Assembly: GCF_963259705.1 (NCBI RefSeq) | Contig: NC_081847.1 | Coordinates: forward strand, 90,042,546-90,106,545 | Direction: 5' to 3' | DNA: 64,000 bases | Source: Myotis daubentonii | Lineage: Eukaryota > Chordata > Mammalia > Chiroptera > Vespertilionidae | In this document: positions 22,132-33,370 of the stretch, one piece after another | How positions within the stretch are numbered: the stretch's first letter is position 1 | Layout of the letters: each line of letters opens with the position of its first letter | Program-made: the position numbers and the translations under genes | The notes under the pieces: generated by a model | The model's input: the letters and a program-made list of their open reading frames with translations, nothing else | Databases searched by the model: none | What the model was told of the DNA's origin: nothing

Positions 22132-24074
22132 GTAAGCTGGGAAGGCTTCCAGTGTCTCCTCCCCTGAAGCAACCCAGGCAAGTCTCTGCAGGACATGAGT
22201 TAAACTTGCACTTCATCTATCCGTCGGGATGTCAAGGCCGTTCTGTTGAACTTGGTGAAAAAGGGAAGATTGGGAGGAAGGCAGCTCCGTGGAGAAGGGC
22301 GTCCAGGAAAAGAGGGGCCTGGAGCTCTTCAGATGAAGACTGACAAGCTGACAAAGTGAGGAACAGCCATCAGATGTGAGGAGACCCTCCGTGCAGCGTC
22401 GTGCGCAGGAAAGACGGGGATGCTGTGATGGATCTCACTCATGGATTCCGCTCTCCAGCATTTTTAACGATTCCCGTCCAGCACCGAAAGCAAGAGTGAT
22501 GCTTGTTCTTGCTCACAGGCCGCAAGGGCAGTCATTTCTCCAGTTGGCGTTCTGTCCTGAAACCATATTTCCCCTCAGGGAAAGGTCATTATTGACTGTA
22601 AAAAATCAACAACAGAGAAGATTACACTTCACACAATCCTACTTCTCTATGTATAGAAAGATTTTTCTCTACCTAAATGGAGGTCTCCCTCATAATTTGT
22701 CAGTGGATGTTGGAGTATTTGTCAACAAGTGGGTTTTATATCTTTACTCTTTCAAAAACCATGAAATCCTTTTTTTTCTGACTGTTGAATGTTGAACTTG
22801 TTTGTAGTCCAACACATCTGTGATGATCTCTGAACAGGAACAAGAAAGAAGTGAGCCCATGGAAATCCCAACGTGCACTCCCAAGTGTCCTTAAAAACTC
22901 ATCTTAATACCTCTGTCTCCTCTTCCATCCTTTTTTTTTTTTTTAGTTTGTTTTCCAAACAGTGATAAGCCCAAGGTTACATATTATCTACAGTTTTCAA
23001 ATCAATACTACCTTTTATCAGCATAGCTGCGCAGTTCAGGGCTTTGCGGCCAGCTACCATGACAATAGACGCACAGCCTGGAACCAGTTTTAGTTAATTA
23101 GAGTCAATCAATCCAAACTCTGCAAACTTCCTCATGTGAAACAATAGTATAATGAACCCAAGTTGGCAAGATGATTGGGAAACACAAATTATTGCACCCT
23201 GATAAATTAAATGTGACCATTACCAAAACTTCTTTCTAAATGAACACCCAGGGAAGGAGCACATGAGTATTTAATATAATTAAGAATACGGGGGAAATAA
23301 ACTTAAAGGAGCTATTACAGGCCTGCCTGTTTGTGAAAGAAAAACAAACTCTCAGAGGTTATATGATAGGGCGATCTTTTGGCGTCTTTAGCAGTCTTCA
23401 CTTGGGAAGATACCTTCCCTTGGATTGTGGTCCTCGGGTGGGGAGACAGAAAGTAGGGCATGCACCCTAGCGCCAGAACCAGGGCGCTGTGAGGGCACAG
23501 AGGGAAGAGACGTGGGTCCAAGCTCCCTTGCTGTTGTGTGTGCAGTGTCCAGAGAGTGGGTTTATATGACGAAAGGGTCAAAGCATTTCCCGGGAACTCC
23601 GGCCAATCTGATGTGCGGTGTATCATTGGTCTTGTAGCTCATGTGCTCCGTGTTCAAGGCCTGCTGTAGACTAAGGAAAATAAACAGCCATTTCCCCTTG
23701 TAATTGATAGAATAAGACAAAGATTTACCCTCCCTTAAGCCAGACCTTGCTGTTGCTTTATCTCAAGGAAATCTGAGAATCCTATCAGCACTGTTACTTT
23801 GGGTTAAAATCCATGTTGATGGGACATAGTTAAATGGGGGGAAAGGGAGCTTTTCAATGCAAATTGATGTGCAGGTACCAGATGTCCTATTTGGGAAACA
23901 TGAGGTGGGAAGCAAAAGGGAACTGAATGAGTGTTGATGGAGAAAGGAAGTTAAAAAATGTAAAAGGGTGAATTTTAAAAAACAAGATTCCTATGCCTCA
24001 ACTTAAGCTAAAATTAGTCCTACTGTTGGCTGATGGCAGGGAAATATCTCACATGAAAATGCCTGTGAGAGGCG
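22132..24074. other. non-coding stretch
   Basis: No gene recognised. A T-run lies at about 22930-22944. The 22376-22795 region has a 139-codon frame without recognisable content. Confidence 0.4.
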
Positions 24075-24200
24075 GTGGAAAGAGCTCTGACCTAGAGTTA
24101 GAACCCTGGTCGGGGGGGTCCCCCTTCCAGCCAGTTCTATGACCTATTTGGCCTCTGTTTCCTTATCTACAAAATGGGTGTTGGGGTAGTTGATCACTGA
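24075..24200 (+). mobile_element. MIR SINE fragment
   Basis: Shows the MIR core order: AGAGCTCTGACCTAGAGT, CAGTTCTATGACCT, GGCCTCTGTTTCC, TATCTACAAAATGGG. Diverged. Confidence 0.6.
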
Positions 24201-24289
24201 AGAAGCTTCCAATTCAAAATATTCCAACTCCAGGCACAGTTTCAAGAATAGTTTTTAATAACTTCCTATAGTGACACATGTTAACGACT

Positions 24290-24635
24290 ATTATAGACTG
24301 AATGTTTGTGTCCTCCCACATTGGTATGTTGAAAACTAACCCCCAATGGGATGGTATTTGGAGGAAGAGCCTTTGGGAGATAATTGGGTCGGGGGGTAAG
24401 GGGGGATGAGTACTCATTCCTGGGATTTGTGCCCAAATAGAAGAGGCCCTAGAGAGCTGTCTCTTCTGTTCCACCCTGTGAGTCACAGGGAAAAGACAGA
24501 CACTTATGAACCAGCCATCGAATCTGCTGGCACCTGATCTTGAACTTCCCACCAGAACTCTGAGATAGAAATGTTGTTGTTTTAGCCGCCCCGACTATGG
24601 TAGCTTTGTTATAGCAACCCAAATCAACTATGACA
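24290..24635 (+). mobile_element. MLT1-type LTR (ERVL-MaLR)
   Basis: Follows the MLT1/MST LTR: ATAGACTGAATGTTTGTGTCC, CCCCCAATGGGATGG, GCCTTTGGGAGATAATTGGG, GCCCAAATAGAAGAGGCCC, TTGTTATAGCAACCC. It appears as a solo LTR with no internal region beside it. Confidence 0.8.
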
Positions 24636-25256
24636 ACTACTGAGTTACTTTGGTACGTCTCTCAAATAATCAGATCAAGGCAAATGGCAGATATATTTAC
24701 AGTATGGTTCATAAAGGTATCACATGTTACGTTAGATTTCACTGCTTTATATCGAACTCCCTTCTATTTTTCTCAAAATCTAAATCACAGTTAACCTAGT
24801 CTTTATATACTCTCACAATCATATGCATTTTATTGGCATTTACCCGGTGCATAAACAGGTCTTGTCTTAAATCGGTTTATAGGTTGGCCCATGTTCATGG
24901 TACTGTTGTTATCCATTTATGTCTCATTAGGTTTGTTTCATTTTTCTTATTTTTAAAAGATGGCTCACTCTTATTTTTAATAAGATAGTGCAATCTTCTT
25001 TGTGCCATAAATCAATAGTCAAAATAACGTGAAGCTTCTAGAAGATAGGAAATCGGAGTTATGTTACTCAGGGTCCTCTAATGTTTAACACAGTGTACTG
25101 CTATAGAAGGTACTTAATCAGGTGCTGGTGGATGACAGAAGCAAAGGTGAATGAATAGAATGCAAGTGGATGGGGGAATACTAGTAAACTCATGAATAAA
25201 TGAGAAGTCAATGTAAATACAATGCATACAGTTTCTATTTCTTTGCCTTTGGGAAG

Positions 25257-25384
25257 GCATAAGTGAACCTCATCCCACTTCTTCCCTGGGGTTAAATTTT
25301 ATTCTTTTTTTTAAATTATTATTATTGATTTCAGAGAGGAAGGGAGAAGGAGAGAGAGCTAGAAACATCAGTGATGAGAGAGAA
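25257..25384 (-). repeat. left arm of a 128-bp inverted duplication
   Basis: This block is the reverse complement of 26481-26608 with about three differences by eye. It contains about 80 bases of Ves 3' region (about 25305-25384, minus orientation) plus about 48 bases of non-SINE flank. Because unique flank is duplicated, independent SINE insertion cannot explain it. Confidence 0.9.
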
Positions 25385-26359
25385 ACTTATTTAGGGAAAT
25401 GACAATATTTTAGATAATAGAAATATATGACAAAATTCTATGCAGTTTCATATTTATTGAACATACTTATACTCATTTAACAACTAAGAAAAATATAGCT
25501 AAAATAAAAAATAATATTTAAATTTCAAAGACATGCTACTAATTTAATCCCACCTGCCACATCTCAGATTTAAATGCTATCATTCACAAGCAAATGAATT
25601 CTAACTAAGGGTTTACTTTGCAGATAAGTTTATATCTGTACCTTAAACCTCACAAAACCAGTTGCTTCTTCACTAACCACCTAAGAAACACCAAGTATTT
25701 CCATCGGCCATGCCACCACCCATGGTGACGAGAAACTCGCTTGTGCGTTTGACATTTCTGTGTAAAACAGCAGCTGCTTCACTCCTGTGGAAGGAGCCTC
25801 TCTCCCCCACGGGGAATCCTTAACCCCCCGGGAGGTGGGTGGGTCCCTGCTTACAGAGATGCCTCCATCCTCTCGGCTGACAGCTAAAGGAGCTCATTCT
25901 GTGCGAAATGCGCTTCCCAGTGGAAGACAGCCAGACCTGCTTTCCTCTGGGAAACAGAGCGGGAGGGGAACCATCGCCCTGTTCCCATCCTTGTGAGTCC
26001 AACACCCACAGCCACCGGGGCCGGCCACGCACATGGCAGAAACCGAAGGCTAATCCTCTCACTGCTCCTCAACCATCAGAGGAAAGTTCGAGGTCAAAAG
26101 ATGAGCAGATGATTTCAAACAGAAACATATCTGTGCATGGACAGGGTCCTCCTCTTCCTTTCTCTTCTATCATCATCACCATCAGCATTGTCATTATTAT
26201 TGTTCTGTCTGCCCTACCTTCTTACCCTTAAAAGTTCCTGAGACTCAAATAACGTCTGTTTCCTTTTCCTCTGGCCTCCCTTCTTTTCTTGTAGGTTCCT
26301 TAAACCATCCATTTAATGAACATCCTCAATCATTGTGTCCTTAAAATTCAACCCCAGGG

Positions 26360-26560
26360 GCCCCAGCCAGTTTGACTCAGTGGATAGAAGGGTCCTGGGT
26401 TCTATTCCGGTCAAGGGCACATGCCTGGGTTGTGGGCTCGATCCCCAGTTAGGGGCATGCAGAAGGCAGCAGATCGATGATTCTCTCTCATCACTGATAT
26501 TTCTAGCTCTCTCTCCCTCTCCCTTCCTCTCTGAAATCAATAATAATAATTTTAAAAAAA
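26360..26560 (+). mobile_element. Ves SINE
   Basis: The head reads GCCCCAGCCAGTTTGACTCAG. CT-rich body and A-rich tail. The target duplication AAAATT(C/T)AACCCCAGGG lies at 26343-26359 and 26565-26581. Its 3' half and the downstream flank are the source, or copy, of the inverted block at 25257-25384. Confidence 0.9.
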
Positions 26561-26608
26561 GAATAAAATTTAACCCCAGGGAAGAAGTGGGATGAGGTTC
26601 ACTTATGC
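26481..26608 (+). repeat. right arm of the 128-bp inverted duplication
   Basis: Spans the Ves CT-rich region and tail, the 3' target duplication and 27 bases of unique flank, ending TTCACTTATGC. The match to the left arm is about 98 percent by eye. Confidence 0.9.
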
Positions 26609-27917
26609 ATATAACATTCCTAATTGTTTCTAGAACTCTCTAAATCTGCATCTTAAGTGATGGATAGTCAGTCTAGGTTTATTAAGTGGTAGACACCATT
26701 CGTTAACTTTTTCCTAAAAGTTTGATTTTAAACTTTTTTTGTAATTATTTATTTACTGAACATTTATTAGATACCTAATATATGCCAGGACCTCAGCTAT
26801 GTGCTGTGACTATAAAAAATAATATTTATTGAGGAACCTATACTCTGAAAGGATAAAGCAATAACTAAGTGCTTTTATATGCACACTGAATAAGAGGTCT
26901 AAGATACTTATGTACATAGTGCTGTGGAAACATAAAGGAGAGTTAACTTTATCTGTGAAAATTAGCGGGTGTCACTAGGAAGGGGCAGCATGGGGCTGCT
27001 CCTGGGCTGAAGGGAAGGTTAGCAGGCAGGCAGTGACTTCCTCCCGTCTTTCTGGAGGAAGAAAAACAGCCCGAGTAAGGGCCAGGGGATGGTCCACACA
27101 CTTAATCATTGTCCTGTGTAATTCAGTCTTCTTGATAAACACACCTGCCTCTTTTATGAATGTATCCGCAGTGAGTGAGACTCTCCTGAAATATAACATC
27201 ACTTCCTTTGGTCCTCAAACTAGTCTATCTGAGGGGGATTCGCAGCGGGTCTCTCTTTCTGGACAACTATCCACACGCGCAACTCCCCTGCAGTTGAAAT
27301 ACCGGGGGAGGCCGCCTCCTGCAGAGACGTGCTCTCAGGATTCATCAGCGACTGTGCTACAGCTCACTCATAATCCCAACACGTTGGAGGCTCCATCTTC
27401 ATTATTACCAGGTGTCTTACAGGCGCCTAAGTCAACACTTCAAAGGACTCCCTGTGAGTTTCCAAGACCAAGGAAGGATATCTTCAAGGACATTTGCTGA
27501 AGGGAAACGTCCTTGCTGGCAGCTGGTTAGCAACACTACAGAAAATGCCTTTTCGTAGAAAGGACCCTGTGCTCCTCACATGGTCCCACTGCCATCCTGG
27601 AGATAGCAATGTTTAAAGAGGAGAGAATAAGTAACTTTCTTCCAAAGATCACAACCATTCCAAGAACTTAAGGGTCTCTCTCCCTCTCTCCCTCTCCCTC
27701 TCCCTCTCCCTCTCCCTCTCCCTCTCCCTCTCCCTCTCCCTCTCCCCTCTTCTTGATGGCTGTGTAGACAGATGGAAGACAGATCTACAAATAAGTAGAT
27801 ACAGTGGATACCCATGTGATGCCAATAGAGAAAGAAAGGTAGACACCATCCTCCAGAAAGTGGTGTTTTCATCCCTGAATAAAATGCAGAACAGTATGAC
27901 TTGGAAATCAAAGGAAT
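26609..27917. other. non-coding stretch
   Basis: Contains an old TTTATTAGATACCTAATATATGCCAGG-type repeat remnant (about 26755-26830) and the hexamer repeat at 27674-27750. A 155-codon frame (27033-27500) is unrecognised. Confidence 0.4.
27674..27750. repeat. (CCCTCT)n hexamer repeat
   Basis: About ten clean hexamers, bounded by CT-rich sequence. The purine strand is GGGAGA. Confidence 0.95.
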
Positions 27918-28109
27918 GGCCCAGCCAAGTGTGGCTCAGTGGTTGAATGTTGACCCAGGAACCAGGAGGTCACCAGCACATGCCCAGGTTGGGCTGAATC
28001 CCCGGCAGGGAGGGGAAGAGGGGAGGGGCACGCAGGGGGCAGTTGATCCACGATTCTCATGATTCTCGTCATTGAACTTTCTATCTCTCTCCCTCTTCCT
28101 TCCTCTCCG

Positions 28110-28177
<68 letters not shown>
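27918..28177 (+). mobile_element. Ves SINE with expanded (TA)n tail
   Basis: The head reads GGCCCAGCCAAGTGTGGCTC. The body has an A/G-rich insertion-like stretch near 28005-28035. The tail is a pure (TA)n tract at 28112-28177. The target duplication is short or lost. Confidence 0.88.
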
Positions 28178-28178
<1 letters not shown>

Positions 28179-29321
28179 GGATTTTTAAACACATGTATTT
28201 CCTTAAAATGTCACACACTGCCAGGACTGAACCCATGAGACCTGTGAGAGCAGCCAGCCTTTGGTCTGAGGGAAGCCTGCCTCCGCTCCCCACCCACCCC
28301 AGGGCACCAGCTACAGAGGTCCTGCCCGATCCCTGCCACGGGTTTCTCAGTTGACTTTATTCCAATGGCCCCAAAGAAAGAGCTTCCCTTTTTAAACCAG
28401 CTACGTTTCATATTGAAGACTGCTGGAGACATGCTTTTGTCAAACACGCTGCTGAGAAAGAAGGAAAAACAAGCAAAGTCTCCCGAGACCTCCAGCTCCC
28501 TGCCGCGAGAGCAGCAGCACAGGCTGCGTTGGGCTCCAACGCAGGCCCCGCGTCCGAGGTGGCCCTCAGTGACCTTCCACATGTGCGTTCCCAGACACGG
28601 GCCTCATCCCCTCACAGGTGGCCCTGGCCCCGCGCCTTTCATCGCGGCGGCCTTTACCTTGAAAGCACTGCACTGACAGCCAGTTTATTTCTTCGTCGGC
28701 TGTAATCAGTTTTTGGATCCTGTTGTGTTTTATTTTTTTCAGCCAAGTATGGTTCTCATGGTGTAGTAAGTGACATTAGGCTTTTGTAAATTCTTGCAGA
28801 ATATAACAGATCATTGGTTTTATAACACAGTCGCTGCTTTTGCATTCTGATGAGATTATTAGTAGCAGCCTAGACTACAGCATCCCTGCCTACTGTTAGT
28901 TAAAAAAAAAAAAAAAAGAAAGAAAGAAAAGTTTACTAAATGGTCTCTTGTCAACTGTGTCTGAGAATCATTAGAGTTCCTCTGCTTCCTCTCCAGCAAG
29001 GGGCTCTTCCGCCAGCTGGTGGGTTATGTCAACATGAGGTGACGAAGTTCTCATCCCGGCTGGGTGTGTTTCCGTGGGGCTCTGCCAGGCATCGGCGTTC
29101 CCATGGCGCATCCTGGGGCTCCGGTGTTGGTGCCTCAGGTGTGGGCCAGCCCCAGCTTCCAGCAGACGTGCTCGGAGCCAATCAGCTGGCTGGTAGCTTT
29201 CCCTGGGAACCAATCCTAAGGGGGGAACGCAATGGCTTTGAGTTGGCATCTCTCCACAGCATGGAGTAGCGCTTTAGGGTGTTAGGTGGCCTCCTGTACA
29301 GAGGTTTAAAATGAATCCTAT
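28178..29321. other. non-coding stretch
   Basis: The 28240-28680 part is GC-rich with scattered CpG. An A-run with GAAA repeats lies near 28902-28930. No gene recognised. Confidence 0.4.
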
Positions 29322-29530
29322 GCCTGGCCAGTATGGCTCTGTGGTTGAGCGCCGACCTATGAACCAGGAGGTCACCGTTTGATTCTCAGTCAGAGCACAG
29401 GCCCGGGTTGTGGGCTCGATCCCCAGTGGGGGGCGTGCAGGAGGCAGCCGATCAGTGATTCTCTCTCATCATTGAAGTTTCTCTCCCTCTCCCTTCCTCT
29501 CTGAAATCAATAAAAATATATTTTTAAAAT
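29322..29530 (+). mobile_element. Ves SINE
   Basis: Head GCCTGGCCAGTATGGCTCTG, B-box-like GTTTGATTC, CT-rich body, ATCAATAAAAATATATTTTT tail. The target duplication is not resolved because the 3' flank is A-rich. Confidence 0.88.
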
Positions 29531-30412
29531 AAGATAAAATAAAATAAGATGCACCCTACTGATAAAATTGAGAGCATTCCCCTCTTGGGCCCAGACTCTA
29601 TAAGGCAAAGTAGCTACCTGTGCTAGCGTGGTGCCAGGCGGAGGGGGAGGTGCCGCCCGCTCTCGGGAGGGCCTGGCACAGACAGGGAGCAGAGCATGCT
29701 CATCACTGTGGGCGGCCCTTTTATTAAGGGCTGAAAGGATGGCATTTGGAAGGTGCCTATTGCGTGTGCACCCTGCCTTTCTGCCCATCCCATGTCACAC
29801 AGCACGTCTGGGTCTGCATTAGGACCCTGACGTTCTGTGCCTCAAATTGATGCCATGCCAGGGGAGAGCCAGCCGGTGCCTGGTCATGGACCCCCGGAAG
29901 TCACGCACTCAGCAAGTCGGAATGGGGATTCGTGAGTGTGTGAGCGCCGGTTAAATGAGGGATCTGCTTCGCCTCAGCAGGTCTGGCCTATGAGACACGC
30001 AGGACAGTGTTTTAAAAAGCTGCTGGCATCTTTTTAAAACACATGTGATAGTTTCAAAACTGAATCAATTTCTCTCTCTTCTTTTGTTTTTTACTGCCCT
30101 TTTCCTCAGTTTCTGGGAATATCTTTGTTTTAGTGACAATACTTTAAAATGGAATCATGTTTAAAAATAACATTATTCTCTTTGGGATTTTAACCGTATT
30201 CCTTGGATTCTTTTCGTTTAGCTATTCTTAGGTAGGGACACCCTCCTTCAGGTTTATTTGCAGTTAATGTTTAAGAACTACAATGGAAGTTCTTCTTAAA
30301 AATGTTTACTCTTGCCCTGGCCAGGTGGTTCAGTTGATTGGAGCATCATCCCATACACCAAAAGGTTGTGGGTTCAATTCCCAGTGGGGGAGCAGATGGG
30401 AGGCAACCAGTT

Positions 30413-30448
<36 letters not shown>

Positions 30449-31671
30449 AAATCAATAATAACATATCCTTGGGTGAGGATAAAACAAGTGTTTACTCTTG
30501 AGTGACTACATCTGGTTTTATTAAACTGGTTTATGTAGGTAGAAGACTGAAATAATCAAATCAAAGGCAACTCCCAGGGACCTGGGTTCCCACACAAGTG
30601 CCAACCCCCGCAACAGAAACTGTGCTCAGCACTAGGAATGAGGAGACCACGGTGGCTGGCATCTAAAGGGCGAGAATAAAACTACAGCACAAAATACTAA
30701 CTGTGCCATGGTGCGCACTCAGAGGGCATGGTTTCCCTGAAGATCCATGAGACCAGCAGTGCCATCATACAGTCTCCCACCTCCTGGACAGAGCAGTCCC
30801 CACACCCAAACATCAGGCTTCTTTGCAGATCAATAGAGGATAATGGAGTTCAAACTGTGAATGTAAATAGTAGGAATTCAAGCCCCTCCTCCCACATTTG
30901 CTGCAGGATCTAGAGCCAAATAATTAACTTCTCTTATGAGACTTTCTTCTGTGAAAATAGACCGATATTCAGACCGGCCTCGCAGGTTCCTTGTTTCAGG
31001 TGAGGTAATGCGTGCAAGCAGTTTCACTCGGCGCAGGCGTACAGCCAGGGCTCATGACATGCGCTCTGGCAACGGGATTATTGTTATTCCCACCTGTGCG
31101 CCTGGAGGAGGAGGGCTTTGACCGGGTCAGTGAATTTCTTTCCATTGAAGAGTGTATTTCTTCCCCTAAGCTGAGCTGTGTGTGGTCAAAGCGCTCTTGG
31201 GACGTTCTCACCCATGTGGCTTCGTCCCTCCTGTCTACTCTGATCTGGTAGATGCGTTCCCGTAGCCCACTGGGCGCTCTTACTTTGTAAAATTGAATTG
31301 CAGCTTGTGAGGAGGGTGGCTGTCATCAAAAGCACTCGTGTTTGCCCACATGTGCAGTGGAAGGTGGTTCCTCTATGAGTGTGGTCACCTGCGGCTGTGC
31401 GGCTCTGTGCGCTTCCCCCTGGAGCTGTGGTCTCCTGCTTCCTATGCGAATGGGAACACTCTGCTCCTTTCCTGGGCGCCAACCCGTGCACGCTCCAATG
31501 GTCTCGGCAAGCGGCCAGGGCTCTGAGCCGAGGCCTCTGATCTCTGTGGCTCCAGGCTTCCTGTGGCAGCCTGTGCTGGGCCCCTCTGCTGGTCTGACTT
31601 CCTGCGAGGCCCCTACGGAACCTTCCTCTCTCTCCTCCTCCTCCTGGTTAGAATGTGCTTCCTTCCTGCTC
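29531..31671. other. non-coding stretch with one Ves
   Basis: Unique except for the Ves at 30314-30488. The 31320-31640 part is GC-rich. Several short open frames are present, with no recognised product. Confidence 0.4.
30314..30488 (+). mobile_element. Ves SINE with (TC)n expansion
   Basis: Head GCCCTGGCCAGGTGGTTCAG, (TC)n at about 30415-30446, and the family's 3' signature TCCTTGGGTGAGGAT. Target duplication TGTTTACTCTTG at 30303-30314 and 30489-30500 (first T varies). Confidence 0.9.
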
Positions 31672-32228
31672 GGCTCATTCGGGCTCTAGCAGAATGCCTA
31701 GCCTGGGTGGCTCAGAGGCAGCATTCATTTCTCACAGCGTTGGAGGCCGGGATTTCATAATCAAGGTGGCTACAGATTTGGAGGCAGATAAGAACTGCTT
31801 CCTGGCTCAGTATGGTGTCTTCTCCTTGTGTCCTCACATGGCCAAAGGAGAGGGAGCTCTCTGGGCCTTTTTTTTAAAAAAAATATATTCTTATTTATTT
31901 CAGAGAGGAAGGAAATGGGAGAGAGAGAGAATCATCAATGATGAGAGAGAATCATTGATTGACTGCCTCCAGCACACCCCCCATGGGGATCGAGCCCGCA
32001 ATCCGGGCATGTGGACTGACCTGGAATCAAACCATGACCTCCTGGTTCTTGCCGGCCAGGCTCTGGGGCCTCTTTTGTAAGAGCCCTAATGGCATTCCTG
32101 AGGGCTCCCCCGCACCCCACCCCCATGACCTAGTCCCCTCCTGAAGGCCTCACCTCCTAATATTATTACATTGGGATTTGGTTTCAACGGATGAATTTGG
32201 GGGGAACTCAAACATTCAGCCAATAACA
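31672..32228 (-). mobile_element. MLT1/MST-type LTR, split by a Ves SINE
   Basis: Reads in reverse: TAGCCTGGGTGGCTC, TTTCTCACAGCGTTGGAGG, GTGTCCTCACATGGCC, then after the Ves GTAAGAGCCCTAATGGCATT, GAGGGCTC, CACCTCCTAATATTATTACA and AATTTGGGGGGAACTC, ending CAATAACA. Ends are approximate. Confidence 0.75.
31868..32060 (-). mobile_element. Ves SINE inserted in an MLT1 LTR
   Basis: The head at 32060 reads GCCTGGCCGGCAAGAACCAG on the minus strand. The tail is the T/A tract near 31868-31884. The target duplication CTCTGGG(G)CC flanks it (31857-31867 and 32061-32070). Confidence 0.9.
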
Positions 32229-32249
32229 CTTGCTTTAATGTAACCATTA

Positions 32250-32252
<3 letters not shown>

Positions 32253-32308
<56 letters not shown>
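32253..32308. repeat. (TC)n microsatellite
   Basis: About 27 TC units. Confidence 0.95.
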
Positions 32309-32315
<7 letters not shown>

Positions 32316-32788
32316 CCCCAACTCTCCTCATCAAAAAATCTTTAGAGACATTCATTCAACAAGTATGTTTTGAGTTCCTTTATGTGCCAAGCATTGTGCT
32401 AAGCACCAGGGGTATACTAGTCAATTGAATGAGAACAAACGTGGCTTGAGAACTCAGAGTTTGTCCTGGACAGTAGAGGATGGATAGCGACACATAAGTG
32501 AAGAGATAACCAAAATACTGTTAGACTGAGATGAATGTTTTAAAGGAAATAAACAGGGTATTATCCTTGAATGTAAGAGAGGAATTTACTCCAATGATGT
32601 GGACACAGTAGGCCTTTGTAAGGAAGAAGTATTCAAGAAAACACCCTAAGAATGAGGAGTAGCTAAGCAAGTGAAGAGCCCGTGGGAAGAACTTTATAGG
32701 CTGGAGGCACAGCAAGGGCTGTACCTTGAATATGAGAGAGAACTGGAAGAGTTTCAGGAACCCCAAATAATGTAGTGCAGCAGCTAGT

Positions 32789-33005
32789 CAGGGGTGGGCA
32801 AACTTTTTGACTCCAGGGCCACAATGGGTTCTTAAACTGGACCAGAGGGCCGGAACAAAAGCATGGATGGAGTGTTTGTGTGAACTACTATAAATTCAAA
32901 GTAAACATCATTACATAAAAGGGTACGGTCTTTTTTTTTTTTTTTAGTTTTATTCATTTCAAATGGGCCGGATCCGGCCCGCAGGACGTAGTTTGCCCAC
33001 AGCTG
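32789..33005 (+). mobile_element. bat-type hAT non-autonomous element
   Basis: Starts CAGGGGTGGGCAAACTTTTT and ends GTAGTTTGCCCACAGCTG, an imperfect terminal inverted repeat. An inner CCGGATCCGG palindrome sits near 32968. Non-coding. An 8-bp target duplication is not convincing. Confidence 0.8.
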
Positions 33006-33175
33006 AGACCCTCGCAAGACTGCTCGAGACCAGTAGTCAAGAGCAGAACACGCAGGGTTTGACAGGCCCAGGAGGATCAGAGAAGGGTTGCATCATGTTC
33101 TAAGGATGATGGAAAACCAATGCAGGGTTTGAAGCATCAGGAAGACCTATTCCAATTTATCATTTAAGAACTCTA

Positions 33176-33370
33176 GCCCAGCCAGTGTGGTTCAGTGGTT
33201 GAGCATCAACCTGTGAACCAGGAGGTCACAGTACAATTCCCAATCAGAGCATATGCCCCAGTTGCAGGCTCAATCTTCAGTAGGGGGCATGCAGGAAGTA
33301 GCCAATCAATGATTCTCTCTCCTCATAGATGTTTCTCTCCCTCTTCCTTCCTCTATGAAATCAATATATA
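33176..33370 (+). mobile_element. Ves SINE
   Basis: Head GCCCAGCCAGTGTGGTTCAG, CT-rich body, short tail. A perfect 11-bp target duplication TAAGAACTCTA lies at 33165-33175 and 33371-33381. Confidence 0.92.

Noticed and set aside
25305..25384. Independent truncated Ves insertion
   Set aside because: The sequence next to its tail is a copy of the unique flank of the Ves at 26360-26560, so it came with the inverted duplication.
27033..27500. 155-codon plus-strand frame
   Set aside because: No recognised domain, no splice or promoter support, and weak start context.
27674..27750. Interstitial telomere repeat
   Set aside because: The unit is CCCTCT, not CCCTAA.
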